A stretch of 64,000 nt of DNA, taken from positions 56,861-120,860 of the forward strand of contig CAMLLC010000006.1 of NCBI GenBank assembly GCA_946480835.1, read 5' to 3'. Below the pieces are notes generated by a model, which was not told where the DNA came from, did not search any database, and worked only from the letters and a program-made list of their open reading frames with translations. The translations under genes were made by a program, and so were the position numbers. Each line of letters opens with the position of its first letter. The first letter of the stretch is position 1. The DNA is from Entomomonas sp945283395. Its GTDB lineage: Bacteria > Pseudomonadota > Gammaproteobacteria > Pseudomonadales > Pseudomonadaceae. This document shows, one piece after another, positions 27,135-36,558 of the stretch.

Positions 27135-28547
27135 TTAATTTGCTGAGGGCTTATCCTTTACTTTGAAATGTACCCAGCCAACTTGACCATCTGTCATTTC
27201 TTTAGTTTTGAACAAGGCAATTTCATTAGCCTTAAATAGAGGAGGAGGATGATCACCCACAATAATTAACTCAACCCCCATCATTTCTGGGCTAGCAACA
27301 AAATCTGCTATAAAATCGAAAAACTGAGCTTGCAACATTAAATTACGACAAGCATCGCTATTTTCAGCAATATTATAATTAGAACAATGAAATCTCTGGT
27401 TGTGAATATCATGCTGATAGTATTCATAATGACTTGTTAAAGTTAACCAATAAATAAATTGTTTTTTATTTTGGGCAAATGCTTGTTTAATGTAGGGCAT
27501 AATATCCCAATCGCAAATACCAGCAAAAGGAATACAGTTAGCCGGCTTTTCTAAATTTTCTTGAAAGGTAACTTTCTTAAATCGAGCCTTTGGCCACCAC
27601 GCCTGCCTACCATATATAGTACTATTACCACCATGAATTGCCTCTGTATCATACCCCAAATCATTAAAATGATGAGGTAAGCAATTTTGAAAGCCTATTT
27701 TAATTTTAAATAGATCAAGTGTCGTAGGATAAAGCTGACACAGCTCTCTTAACTCACCTTCTACAGTAAAACCTTGAAAAGTAAAACTTCCTTCATGATA
27801 ATAATCAAACAAATCCATTCTAGTTTTTAAATTCTTTAAAATATCATCTTGAATCAATTTATTTAATGGTTGTCCCCACGATTCGACCACTATTAACAAG
27901 AGTTTTTTATTAAGTGGTTTATGATTCTCCAGAAGCTCTGTCCAAGGAGAAGTTGCATGTTTATAGGGAGTTGCTACCAGATAGTCTCCGCCTAATAAAT
28001 TAGAAAAGTTATTACGCTGATTAGTAATAAAATAGATAGTGTTACTTTTGGCTAAGGTTGTGCTATAAAATTTAGCTTCAGCTTCATTAGATAACTCTAC
28101 TAAGTGGCAGCCTAGATTAGCAAATATAAGCAATACAATCATTATTACAGCCGCCTTAAACGTTAATCTATTAGCCAGCTTCCAGGCCAGTATAACCTCT
28201 ATAGCTAATAAACCAATAATAGCCACGGCATAAATTAAATAAGCTTTAGCACCATCCAAAATAAACCCTATTAAATATAAGGAATCTTTGAAATGAAAAG
28301 TAGGAAAATGTTGTAATACGAGAAGTAATAAATCTATTAAAAAAACTACTACAAACAATGCACCACCGATACTTTTGACAAAAGCTTTTCGGCTAACTAA
28401 CAATATGAAAGGCACTAAATAATCTATATTAACAATAACCCTGCTATCACCTAACCAGCTAGCTGATAATATAAAAGCTAAATTAGGTAAGACTAATAAC
28501 AACAAGAAACTATATAACAAAGATTTTATCGATATTTGATTATTCAT
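27135..28547 (-). CDS. Sulfatase-fold membrane enzyme (LTA-synthase/phosphoglycerol-transferase-like)
   Basis: This 470-residue protein has about five membrane helices in its first 155 residues and an alkaline-phosphatase-superfamily domain outside the membrane. Metal-site residues are visible: Glu in LIVVESWGQ, a likely nucleophile Thr in FTVEGELREL, His/Asp in LTLTSHYEYY and ELIIVGDHPPPL. Such enzymes move phospho-head-groups (phosphoglycerol, phosphoethanolamine) from lipids to surface glycans. The natural substrate is unknown. The domain is compact compared with EptA/LtaS, so a distinct subfamily is likely. It stands alone between gltB and the divergent tag. Confidence 0.72.
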   Translation of the reverse strand: MNNQISIKSLLYSFLLLLVLPNLAFILSASWLGDSRVIVNIDYLVPFILLVSRKAFVKSIGGALFVVVFLIDLLLLVLQHFPTFHFKDSLYLIGFILDGAKAYLIYAVAIIGLLAIEVILAWKLANRLTFKAAVIMIVLLIFANLGCHLVELSNEAEAKFYSTTLAKSNTIYFITNQRNNFSNLLGGDYLVATPYKHATSPWTELLENHKPLNKKLLLIVVESWGQPLNKLIQDDILKNLKTRMDLFDYYHEGSFTFQGFTVEGELRELCQLYPTTLDLFKIKIGFQNCLPHHFNDLGYDTEAIHGGNSTIYGRQAWWPKARFKKVTFQENLEKPANCIPFAGICDWDIMPYIKQAFAQNKKQFIYWLTLTSHYEYYQHDIHNQRFHCSNYNIAENSDACRNLMLQAQFFDFIADFVASPEMMGVELIIVGDHPPPLFKANEIALFKTKEMTDGQVGWVHFKVKDKPSAN

Positions 28548-28644
28548 AATTTTGAAGTGAAAAAATTAGTTTATATTAAGGCAAATAACAAAAAAATTCA
28601 TTTATTAAACAACTGTATTAAAATAAAACTTTTGACAGGGATTA

Positions 28645-29208
28645 ATGGCCATGAAAAAACAGCGCTGTTTTTGGTGTACTGACGATAAAGATTACATCAA
28701 TTACCATGATAATGAATGGGGTATTCCCTGCTATGATGAAAAAAGACTCTTTGAAATGCTTTTACTGGAAGGATTTCAAGCAGGATTAGCATGGATCACC
28801 GTACTAAAAAAGCGCCAGCATTATAGGAAAGTGCTTTATAATTTCGATCCTGACAAACTAGCTATTATGACCGATGACTATATTTCACAACTATTACAAG
28901 ATAAAGGTATCATACGTAATAGACTTAAACTACAAGCAGCCCGAAAAAATGCTCAGGCTTGGCTACAACTCGATAATCCGGTTGAATTTATGTGGTCTTT
29001 TGTAAATGCTAAGCCTAAGATTAATCATTTTACTGGTAAACTTGAAATACCTAATACAACTCCTGAATCAGAAGCTATGAGTAAAGCATTAAAAAAAGCT
29101 AACTTTAGTTTTGTTGGTTCTACCATTTGTTATGCCTATATGCAAGCAGTAGGTATGGTGATAGATCACACTATGGATTGTTTTATGCATCCCACTCATC
29201 AAGGCTAA
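28645..29208 (+). CDS. tag: DNA-3-methyladenine glycosylase I
   Basis: This 187-residue base-excision repair enzyme removes 3-methyladenine from DNA. RCFWCTDD and YHDNEWG at the start, FEMLLLEGFQAGLAWITVLKKR with the catalytic-pocket Glu and Trp, and the C-terminal VGSTICYAYMQAVGMVIDHTMDC are typical. Zinc ligands (N-terminal Cys and His, C-terminal His and Cys) are present. Two ATGs (28645 and 28651) flank the ideal spacing from AGGG; the second gives MKKQRC and cannot be excluded. Confidence 0.96.
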   Translation: MAMKKQRCFWCTDDKDYINYHDNEWGIPCYDEKRLFEMLLLEGFQAGLAWITVLKKRQHYRKVLYNFDPDKLAIMTDDYISQLLQDKGIIRNRLKLQAARKNAQAWLQLDNPVEFMWSFVNAKPKINHFTGKLEIPNTTPESEAMSKALKKANFSFVGSTICYAYMQAVGMVIDHTMDCFMHPTHQG

Positions 29209-29598
29209 AAATGTAGCCATCTTTTATATAGCAATCATAAAGTTTTGCTGATGGTGAGTTTTATAATGACGAACGGCAAAAATTGCATTATTTAGGAAAA
29301 AGGGAGCGTTAGAACCTACCCCTATAATAAGATTAGTAGTTAGTTATTTAAAATGAGAGGCTATTGAGAACGCTCTAGGCGGCACACTGGCCCTAGTCTT
29401 GCAATGCTATGGCTAATTTTGCTAGTCGTGCTGGTTGTGAATTTTGCTTGGAAGTGAAAAACTATCTTGAGCCATATAATATAATCTAGTTGTAGTAAAC
29501 TTATCATCTTTTGCTAAACAGCTAGCCAACCCCTTTATGTGATTAAATAGGGAGATTTAGTAATACAGGCTTTAATACTAGTTATTCCTAACTATATT
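29209..29598. other. 390-base spacer without recognised content
   Basis: Between convergent genes tag and the small secreted protein. I find no coding-like frame, no strong terminator hairpin and no repeats. Base composition is somewhat less AT-biased near 29360-29460, so an old gene remnant is possible but not readable. Confidence 0.3.
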
Positions 29599-29994
29599 TT
29601 ATTGTTTAAATTTGAATTGAATTCTTGCTCCATCTACATCGCCTTTTTCTTTCACATCAACACTCTTTATTAAACTTCCTGAAATTCCAAAAGTTGCTTC
29701 CCCTAAACTTTGGCTAAATAAGTTAGGTAATACGGTCTGTATTTTATCTTGCTGCTGCATTTTGTCATCTTTTCTAACTTTAGCCATAATATCTTTTGGT
29801 AAAGACAGATTTAATTTTGGTTGCGGCTGTTTTTTAATAACAACGGATGTTTTATCATGCTTAGCTTGTTTGGTAATTTGCTGAGTATAACTCTTAGAGG
29901 CAGATGTGGTTTTATACAAGCTAGCCTCAGCATCTGCATAACATATAATACTCATAAACAAAGAGACAATAACTAGAATCTGCATTTTTTTCAT
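29599..29994 (-). CDS. Small secreted protein, function unknown
   Basis: This 131-residue protein has a clear signal peptide (MKKMQILVIVSLFMSIICYADA, cleavage near residue 22). The mature part is lysine- and glutamine-rich and ends in a short amphipathic segment IQFKFKQ that could be a beta strand. No membrane helices and no known motif were seen. It is transcribed alone. A periplasmic location is likely; nothing in the context tells its job. Confidence 0.55.
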   Translation of the reverse strand: MKKMQILVIVSLFMSIICYADAEASLYKTTSASKSYTQQITKQAKHDKTSVVIKKQPQPKLNLSLPKDIMAKVRKDDKMQQQDKIQTVLPNLFSQSLGEATFGISGSLIKSVDVKEKGDVDGARIQFKFKQ

Positions 29995-30166
29995 ATAGTT
30001 AATATCTATCTAAAATACTAAACGTTCTATTATAGTAAGGATATATTTATTATAATGACAAGCAAAAAATAATAGTCAATTGTAAATAGCCAAAAATGGC
30101 TTTCAAAAAAGCTGCGTCTATTATTAAATAAATTTATTTTAGGTAAGTTACATAATAAATTGTTAA

Positions 30167-30601
30167 TTAATGCTGGACCAATGCATTACCATATCGAATT
30201 ATAAATTCATCTGGCATTTTTTTAGGCTTTCCTGTTGAAAGCTGTATGCAACAGAAAATAGTCTTAGCCCGCAAAATAGTCTTTTTTTGTTGCTGACTAA
30301 TAAGTTGAAACTGGCGAGTGATACGTAACTTTTTATCTAGCTCAGTAATCCATGTAGCCAATTGTAATTGATCATTGACAAAAGCACTGGCAAGATAATC
30401 TATTTCATGACGAATGACGACCATAGCCCGATCTAATTGTTGATAAATTGCCAAATTAAGACCTAGCGAACCTGAGTGTTGCCATGCACATTGTTCTAGC
30501 CATGTCACATAAACAGCATTATTAACATGGCCGAGCTGGTCTATATTTTTTGCTGTGACATTAATATGTGTAATAAAAGGATTAGCTATATCCCAGTTCA
30601 T
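30167..30601 (-). CDS. Acyl-CoA thioesterase, 4HBT/YbgC-like hot-dog fold
   Basis: This 144-residue protein carries the 4-hydroxybenzoyl-CoA thioesterase signature IDQLGHVNNAVYVTWLEQ, with the catalytic Asp in the place where family members have DxxGHVNN. It also has MVVIRHEIDYLASAFVNDQL and the ending AKTIFCCIQLSTGKPKKMP. It probably hydrolyses medium- or long-chain acyl-CoA. It starts 8 bases after the stop of the interrupted gene upstream, so it shares that transcript, which also includes the glycosyltransferase. Confidence 0.82.
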   Translation of the reverse strand: MNWDIANPFITHINVTAKNIDQLGHVNNAVYVTWLEQCAWQHSGSLGLNLAIYQQLDRAMVVIRHEIDYLASAFVNDQLQLATWITELDKKLRITRQFQLISQQQKKTILRAKTIFCCIQLSTGKPKKMPDEFIIRYGNALVQH

Positions 30602-30609
30602 ACTGTTAG

Positions 30610-30930
30610 TTAGGCAGAAAACTCGTGGATAACATCTATAGTACCCACTATATGGTCATTTAATTGTGCCAAATCTTCAGCAGGAATCCACCATTCTGTA
30701 TTATGGATAGTACCTACTTGATGTATTTCATATTGCTCCATAAAACTTTTGGCAACCTGAAGCTTAGTCACAAAACCTTTACCTGAATCTCTCACATTCC
30801 AATCTCAAGCAATTTCTATAGCATATTGCTCATTAGTTACAGGATAAAAAATAGGTTGCCATGAAAATCTCGCAGGCCAACGTCTAAAACCACTTGGCCC
30901 TGTTGGACGATATAAAGTAACTGTTTCCAT
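30610..30930 (-). pseudogene. Interrupted small gene with in-frame TGA (conserved 'ADP-ribosylation/crystallin J1'-type protein)
   Basis: One frame runs from ATG at 30930 to the stop at 30610 (106 sense-length codons) but contains a TGA at 30805-30807, codon 42. The parts before (METVTLYRPTGP...WQPIFYPVTNEQYAIEIA) and after (DWNVRDSGKGFVTKL...WWIPAEDLAQLNDHIVGTI) read as one protein. Relatives I remember from Pseudomonas have Arg at this point (IARDWN), so CGA to TGA, one transition, would explain the stop. About nine residues expected after YRPTGP also seem absent. The downstream part could restart at GTG 30795. Family naming is from memory and the function is unknown. Confidence 0.7.
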
Positions 30931-30936
30931 AACATG

Positions 30937-32067
30937 CTAAATACGCAAATTAAAAGGCTGAATCATAGGCAATTTCCAAAAGGCTTGTTCAACTGCTTCA
31001 TCAGAGAAATGACTATAAAGTTTTACTTGCATAGCATCATAACAACTTTGCAATTGCTGCAGTGTTAGTTGTGACATGCGTTGTAATGCTTCAGCTAGCA
31101 ATTGTTCATCGCCTAACGGGAACAAAATTCCTACATCTTTTACTATTTCCTTACCTCCACCACAATCAGAACAAATAATGGGTATATCTGCTGCCATGGC
31201 TTCTAATAACACCATGCCAAACGGTTCATGATCCGAAGTTAAAGCAAATACGTCAAATGCCCTAAAATAACGCCGCGCCTGTTCAACATGCCCTAAAAAT
31301 AACACTTGCTCAGCAATGGCTAATTCTCTGGCAAGATCTTTTAACTGATTAGCTAAACGTCCAGTTCCCATAATAGCTAATTGGCTATTTTTTGGTAGCG
31401 TTGGTTTAGCTATAGCAAAAGCTCTTAATAAAGTAGCTTGGTCTTTATCAGGATGTAAGCGTCCTACATTACCTATAATCCACGCCCCATCATCTAGATG
31501 AAGTTGCTGTCTTGCTTCAATTTTAGATAATAATTGCCCTCTTACTTGATCTACATCTATATGATTATATAAGGTCTCAATTTTATCCGCTGACCAGTTT
31601 AGCAATTTTTTTCTAATATCGTCTCTAACGGAATTAGACACTCCTAATAAAGATAGTCGCTTCTTTTGCCAATTAGCAAAAAAACGCCTTCCCCATCTTT
31701 CATAGTCGCCAAATGCATGATGAACCCCAATAATAGGTAAAGAGGTAGCAAGACATGCAATCCAAATAGGCTTAAATCTATGCGCAATACAAAATTTAAA
31801 ATCTCTAGAATGCGCAATAATACGTAAGTCTCTTATTGCTTTTAATTTTAAACCTCGAATATCAGTAGATTGATAGTCCATAAACAGAACCTCATCAGAG
31901 GCACAGCTTTTTGCTACATCTACATTAGGCCGCCCAGTTAAAAAAACTGTCGTCACCTTATAAGATGTATTACAAAATAGACTTGCATATTGGCGTGCAC
32001 AATCTAAAAATGGACCATCATAACCATGACAAAACTGTAATACCCTTGGTTCAACAGAACGAGCCAT
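30937..32067 (-). CDS. Glycosyltransferase, GT4 family (GT-B fold)
   Basis: This 376-residue protein has the GT-B layout: N-terminal acceptor domain (VLQFCHGYDGPFLDCARQYA), and a C-terminal donor domain with IGNVGRLHPDKDQATLLRAFA and the retaining-enzyme E-x7-E motif in EPFGMVLLEAMAADIPIIC, followed by GGGKEIV. No membrane helices. It transfers a sugar from a nucleotide-sugar donor; the acceptor is unknown. It is the first gene of a run with the interrupted gene and the thioesterase. It lies about 80 bases after dnaQ. Confidence 0.85.
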   Translation of the reverse strand: MARSVEPRVLQFCHGYDGPFLDCARQYASLFCNTSYKVTTVFLTGRPNVDVAKSCASDEVLFMDYQSTDIRGLKLKAIRDLRIIAHSRDFKFCIAHRFKPIWIACLATSLPIIGVHHAFGDYERWGRRFFANWQKKRLSLLGVSNSVRDDIRKKLLNWSADKIETLYNHIDVDQVRGQLLSKIEARQQLHLDDGAWIIGNVGRLHPDKDQATLLRAFAIAKPTLPKNSQLAIMGTGRLANQLKDLARELAIAEQVLFLGHVEQARRYFRAFDVFALTSDHEPFGMVLLEAMAADIPIICSDCGGGKEIVKDVGILFPLGDEQLLAEALQRMSQLTLQQLQSCYDAMQVKLYSHFSDEAVEQAFWKLPMIQPFNLRI

Positions 32068-32150
32068 AAAAAAGACTCTCCCCTCAAAATGACTTTAGTA
32101 AAGTTTAACAGCCTAACGCCATCTTTTACAGGTATTTAGTCACAATTTGC

Positions 32151-32882
32151 TTAGTTATCTGTTAATACTTTCCAAAGAGGTAAAGTGCCAGCTGCCTTTT
32201 CTATACTAGAAAGTCGCAACTCATGCTCTGCTAATTCATCTGTGGTGGCTTTAACAACTTTAGTTTTGGGGCGATCTGCTGGTAATCTATTAATGCTTAT
32301 AACCTGGCCAGTTCCTAAAGAATGAGTAAGGCTGCTTGCAGCATCTAACCCTAACACAGTTTGACCTCCTGTCATATTTAAATAAACATCTGCTAATAAT
32401 TCAGCATCTAGTAATGCTCCATGCAATTCACGCCCAGAATTATCTATATGATATCTTTTACATAGCGCATCTAAACTATTTCGTTGGCCCGGATGTTTTT
32501 CTCTCGCTAATTGAAGTGAATCTAAGACGCTGCAATAACTTTCAATATTTGCTCGGTCAGCTTGATCTAATAATTTAAACTCATTAGTAATAAAACCTAT
32601 ATCGAATGCAGCATTATGTATTATTAGCTGAGCGCCTTTAATAAATTCATAAAAGTCATTAGCTATATCTTTAAAACGTGGTTTATCAACTAAAAATTCA
32701 TTAGTAATTCCATGAACTTTAATAGCTTCTTCATCAACCTCTCTATCTGGCTGTAAATACACATGAAAATGCCTATTAGTTAACTTCCTATTAACTATTT
32801 CTACACAACCAATTTCAATAATACGATGCCCTTCAATTACTGGCATGCCTGTAGTTTCAGTATCTAATACTACACTTCGCAT
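32151..32882 (-). CDS. dnaQ: DNA polymerase III epsilon subunit (proofreading exonuclease)
   Basis: This 243-residue 3'-5' exonuclease edits replication errors in the polymerase III core. DEDDh motifs are all present: VLDTETTGM (ExoI), IIHNAAFDIGF (ExoII) and HGALLDAELLADVY (ExoIII, with the catalytic His and Asp). The C-terminal tail after residue 190 should bind the alpha subunit. I use ATG at 32882 (MRSVVLDTETTG) because the upstream in-frame TTG has no ribosome-binding site. It follows rnhA by about 25 bases in the same direction, as in Pseudomonas. Confidence 0.97.
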   Translation of the reverse strand: MRSVVLDTETTGMPVIEGHRIIEIGCVEIVNRKLTNRHFHVYLQPDREVDEEAIKVHGITNEFLVDKPRFKDIANDFYEFIKGAQLIIHNAAFDIGFITNEFKLLDQADRANIESYCSVLDSLQLAREKHPGQRNSLDALCKRYHIDNSGRELHGALLDAELLADVYLNMTGGQTVLGLDAASSLTHSLGTGQVISINRLPADRPKTKVVKATTDELAEHELRLSSIEKAAGTLPLWKVLTDN

Positions 32883-32907
32883 AATCACTTTACTCAAATT
32901 TAAATAA

Positions 32908-33348
32908 CTATTTTACCACTTCTGGAACACCCCGATTTGCCAACTGATCGGCTCGTTCATTGCCTTCATTACCAGTATGACCTTTTACCCATTGCCAAGT
33001 GACTTTATGTTTCGCTGTTTGCTCTGCTAATTGTTGCCAAAGATCAGCATTTTTGACTGGCTTTTGACTAGCCGTTTGCCAATTATTTTTTTTCCAATTA
33101 GTTAGCCATTCGGTAATCCCTTTTTTAACATATTGAGAGTCAGTAAATAAACAAACCTCACTGGGCTTTTTTAAAGCCATTAAACCATTAATAGCAGCTA
33201 ATAACTCCATTCTATTATTAGTGGTTTCGAGTTCGCCTCCCCATAATTCTTTTTCAATGCCCTTATAAATTAGTAATGCTCCCCAACCACCAGGCCCAGG
33301 ATTGCGTTTACATGCGCCATCTGTATAAATTTTAACTAGCTTACTCAT
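32908..33348 (-). CDS. rnhA: Ribonuclease HI
   Basis: This 146-residue enzyme cuts RNA in RNA-DNA hybrids. Metal-binding carboxylates are in KIYTDGACKRNPGPGGWG (Asp), NNRMELLAAI (Glu), LFTDSQYV (Asp) and ERADQLAN (Asp); the basic handle WLTNWKKNNWQTASQKPVKN is also present. It lies between the methyltransferase gene and dnaQ, all on the minus strand with short gaps. Confidence 0.98.
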   Translation of the reverse strand: MSKLVKIYTDGACKRNPGPGGWGALLIYKGIEKELWGGELETTNNRMELLAAINGLMALKKPSEVCLFTDSQYVKKGITEWLTNWKKNNWQTASQKPVKNADLWQQLAEQTAKHKVTWQWVKGHTGNEGNERADQLANRGVPEVVK

Positions 33349-33364
33349 ATGCCTCTATATCATT

Positions 33365-34093
33365 TCAACCTACTAATGGAACAGGAGCTAGATTAGTTAA
33401 TACCAATTTATCCTCACCTATCAAGGGAGTGGGCTGCACCATCATTTTTCTAGCACTAAGTAAATAAAAACCATTGCCCCATAAACGATGCTGCTGGCCT
33501 ATAGTTTCTAACAGGCTAAGCTTGTCTTTTTTATATCCTTTTGTTGGCAAGCAATAACCTCCTGTCCAATAGTGATCAATAGCAAAGCCTAATAATCTTA
33601 ACCAGTCCTTCAACCTAGCTGATGATAGACTATGAGATCTTCTAAAAATCCCTAACCGACATCGTCTATAAAAGCCCCAACCACTAATAGGGTTTAAGCC
33701 AACTATAATAATATGCCCACCGGGCCTCACACATCGAGCAGATTCCCTTAATAAATCATGGGGTGAACAAGCAAAGTCTAGCGCATGTTGTAAAACTACC
33801 ACTTCTATGCTTTCTGTAAGAACTGGCCAAGCGACCTCATCAGCTATTATATCAGCTTTACTATAGCGACACCCTAACTTTACTATAATTTTGATATCTT
33901 TGATAGGTTTTGTAAATTCTGCAATAGGTCCAGCTTCTAACAAGAACCGTCCAAAACAATAACTCAAGGCTCTATCTAATAGTGGCTTTTCTAAAGTTAA
34001 TAACTTCTGCCCCCTGCCACTATTGACCCAATCGCTAACAGCAGTGAATTGATCCGATAATTGTCTTTTAGAAAACTGTTGTGTTTTTTTCAT
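33365..34093 (-). CDS. Class I SAM-dependent methyltransferase
   Basis: This 242-residue protein shows a methyltransferase type 11 core. EVVVLQHALDFACSPHDLLRESARCVRPGGHIIIVGLNPISGWGF contains motifs II/III, while motif I is degenerate (LLEAGPIAEFTKPI instead of a clear GxGxG). This protein lies between rnhA and divergent gloB exactly as its Pseudomonas counterpart does. No substrate is known for the family. The weak SAM-binding motif leaves some doubt about activity. Confidence 0.8.
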   Translation of the reverse strand: MKKTQQFSKRQLSDQFTAVSDWVNSGRGQKLLTLEKPLLDRALSYCFGRFLLEAGPIAEFTKPIKDIKIIVKLGCRYSKADIIADEVAWPVLTESIEVVVLQHALDFACSPHDLLRESARCVRPGGHIIIVGLNPISGWGFYRRCRLGIFRRSHSLSSARLKDWLRLLGFAIDHYWTGGYCLPTKGYKKDKLSLLETIGQQHRLWGNGFYLLSARKMMVQPTPLIGEDKLVLTNLAPVPLVG

Positions 34094-34276
34094 TTATCTA
34101 GCCCACTAAACTCGAAGATAACTATAACAGTTTCTTGAGCTTTATTACTAATAGATAACATTTTCCTGCTCATAACTATGAATCAAAATATTTACAACTC
34201 TTCAATTTGGCAAAATAATAAGATATCTTATCAAAATAAAGTGAATCCTCTTATTAAAACCTATGAAACGAAACTG

Positions 34277-35062
34277 ATGTTTGAAATAGAAGCACTAGCT
34301 GCATTTAAAGACAACTATATTTGGCTCATCAAAAATATTGAAACGCATCAATGTGTTGTTATTGACCCAGGTGATGCCTTGCCTGTTCTTCATTGGTTAG
34401 AACAACATACTAATTGGCAGCTTGTTGACATCCTTATCACCCATCATCATGCAGACCATATAGGCGGAATTAATAGCTTAAAAGTACAGACTAATGCACT
34501 AATTTCAGCACCAGACAATTTCATAATTCATAAAGATCGAACGCTCAAACATAATCAATTCATCAATATAGCAGGTAAGAATACACAAGTTATAGCAGTC
34601 CCCGGCCATACCTTAGACCACTTAGCTTTCTTTTGCCCAGCAAATTCGATTCAAGATCAAAATTGGTTATTTTGCGGTGATACTTTATTTGCTGCTGGTT
34701 GTGGCCGAGTACGTGAGGGTAGTATGGAGCAAATGTATCATTCACTTCAGCTACTACTAAACTTACCAGATAATACTTTGATTTTTGCAGCTCATGAATA
34801 TACTGTCAGCAATTTAAATTTTGCGAGTATAGTTGAGCCTGATAATCAACTTATCCAACAACGGCTAAATGACAGTATAAAATTAAGAAAACAACAAAAA
34901 AATACTTTACCCTCAACTTTATATCTTGAGAAACAAACTAACCCCTTTTTACGTTGTCATTCTCCAGCCATTAAAGCGGCAGCAGAAAAGCATGTAGGAC
35001 ATTCTCTTAGCTCAGCATTAGCTGTTTTTAATACCATTAGAGAATGGAAAAATAACTTTTAA
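34277..35062 (+). CDS. gloB: Hydroxyacylglutathione hydrolase (glyoxalase II)
   Basis: This 261-residue enzyme hydrolyses S-lactoylglutathione to lactate and glutathione, the second step of methylglyoxal detoxification. The two-metal site is THHHADHIGG, with further ligands in VPGHTLDHLAF, FCGDTLFAAGCGRV and the HEYTVSN segment. The C-terminal glutathione-binding domain ends PFLRCHSPAIK. The frame extends 33 codons upstream, but MFEIEALAAFKDNYIW is the normal family start, so I use ATG 34277. Confidence 0.95.
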   Translation: MFEIEALAAFKDNYIWLIKNIETHQCVVIDPGDALPVLHWLEQHTNWQLVDILITHHHADHIGGINSLKVQTNALISAPDNFIIHKDRTLKHNQFINIAGKNTQVIAVPGHTLDHLAFFCPANSIQDQNWLFCGDTLFAAGCGRVREGSMEQMYHSLQLLLNLPDNTLIFAAHEYTVSNLNFASIVEPDNQLIQQRLNDSIKLRKQQKNTLPSTLYLEKQTNPFLRCHSPAIKAAAEKHVGHSLSSALAVFNTIREWKNNF

Positions 35063-35166
35063 TCATGTCGCCAGTCAAAAACACTATGCAAAAAGCTTGA
35101 CCTTATTAATTTGATTTTCTAAAATCTAAAACTTATTTTTCTCTATTAGTAGGGTTATATGCTTAA

Positions 35167-36558
35167 ATGCTTAATAAACAGCTAATGCCTATAAAATCAT
35201 TAAGTTATAAAAATAAACTATTAGTAGTTAGTTTAATAGCTGTTATTATGCTTACTGGTTGTACCAGCAACACACAGAAAAAACAAACACCTAACAGCTT
35301 AGTTTCGTTTAAAGATAAACGTATTATTTTGAAGCAAGGTACAGTTATTCAATATAATTATTATCAAAGTAATGATTTGTGGGATAGAATGCGTTCGGGT
35401 TTTCAAATGCAAAATGAATACCTCAGCAATAGCAACCTACGTATAGAAAGGCAACAACAATTACTAACGAGCAATAACAAAGCTACAGAGCAACTTTTAG
35501 CAAAAGGCAGCCCTTATCTCCATTATATAGTTGAGCAATTAGAAGCTCGCAACATGCCTTTGGAATTAGCCTTATTACCCGCTGTTGAAAGTGCTTATGA
35601 CCCAACTGCTTTTTCAAATATGAAAGCGGCAGGATTATGGCAATTTATGCCTAGAACTGGCACTCAATTTAATCTACCACAAACACGTTGGTATGATGGT
35701 CGGTTAGATGTGGTCGCCTCAACTAATGCTGCCTTAAATTATCTCCAATATTTACACAATATGTTTAATGATTGGCCGTTAGCATTAGCTGCCTATAATG
35801 CTGGCGAAGGCACTGTAAAGAGGGCTATAGAGCAAAATCAAAAAATTAATTTACCTACCGATTATTGGAATCTGGCACTCCCTTCAGAAACAACAAATTA
35901 CGTTCCTAAATTATTAGCCCTTTCTAAAATAGTTTTATCTCCTTCCAATTATCAAGTTAATTTAAGATCTATCCCTAATCAACCCTACTTTACTAAAGTT
36001 TCTATAAATCAACAGGTAAAATTAAATACTGTTGCCTCTTTACTTAATGTACATACTGAAGAACTAGCCAAACTAAATGCTGGCTTAAAATCACAAGCGG
36101 TTATCTCTAATGAATCGCCTCAACATCTTTTAGTACCAGCTCATAAAGCCACCATATTAAATGACATGGTAGCTACTGGTAATTTACCTAATGAAAATAT
36201 TTCGTTATGGAATGACTATAGCGTAAAAAGGGGAGATACCCTTGGCACTATAGCATCGCAGCATAATACTAGTGTAATCGAATTGAAAAAAATCAATAAA
36301 CTCGCTAATAATCATATTTTAAAAGTAGGCTATAATATTAAAGTTCCTCCAGCTACTATTACTAGTAGCCCTGATAAGACTATGCGAACCATAGTATTAA
36401 AAGATAAGAAAAAATATACTATTCAAGCAGGAGATAACCTTTGGGCAATCTCCAAAAAAAATAATATAAAGTTAGAAAAATTACTCCAGCTTAATAAAAT
36501 CAACATGAATACAGCTTTAAAACCAGGCCAACAGCTTTATATTTCTGATAGAAATTAA
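35167..36558 (+). CDS. mltD: Membrane-bound lytic murein transglycosylase D
   Basis: This 463-residue lipoprotein has its lipobox at VIMLTGC. The lytic transglycosylase domain (about 110-245) holds the catalytic Glu in ALLPAVESAYDPTAFS, followed by AAGLWQFMPRTGTQF and LALAAYNAGEGTV. LysM peptidoglycan-binding domains follow: a degenerate one near 280-325 and clear ones at about 348-392 and 418-461. It cleaves the glycan chain to form 1,6-anhydromuramic ends. It follows gloB in the same direction after 100 bases, the conserved Pseudomonas order. Confidence 0.95.
   Translation: MLNKQLMPIKSLSYKNKLLVVSLIAVIMLTGCTSNTQKKQTPNSLVSFKDKRIILKQGTVIQYNYYQSNDLWDRMRSGFQMQNEYLSNSNLRIERQQQLLTSNNKATEQLLAKGSPYLHYIVEQLEARNMPLELALLPAVESAYDPTAFSNMKAAGLWQFMPRTGTQFNLPQTRWYDGRLDVVASTNAALNYLQYLHNMFNDWPLALAAYNAGEGTVKRAIEQNQKINLPTDYWNLALPSETTNYVPKLLALSKIVLSPSNYQVNLRSIPNQPYFTKVSINQQVKLNTVASLLNVHTEELAKLNAGLKSQAVISNESPQHLLVPAHKATILNDMVATGNLPNENISLWNDYSVKRGDTLGTIASQHNTSVIELKKINKLANNHILKVGYNIKVPPATITSSPDKTMRTIVLKDKKKYTIQAGDNLWAISKKNNIKLEKLLQLNKINMNTALKPGQQLYISDRN

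Noticed and set aside
30610..30795. Independent 61-residue gene starting at GTG
   Set aside because: The upstream 41 codons in the same frame read as the N-terminus of the same protein, separated only by TGA.
34178..34276. Longer gloB start adding 33 residues
   Set aside because: The extension is low-complexity, lacks a ribosome-binding site, and glyoxalase II proteins begin at the MFEIEAL position.
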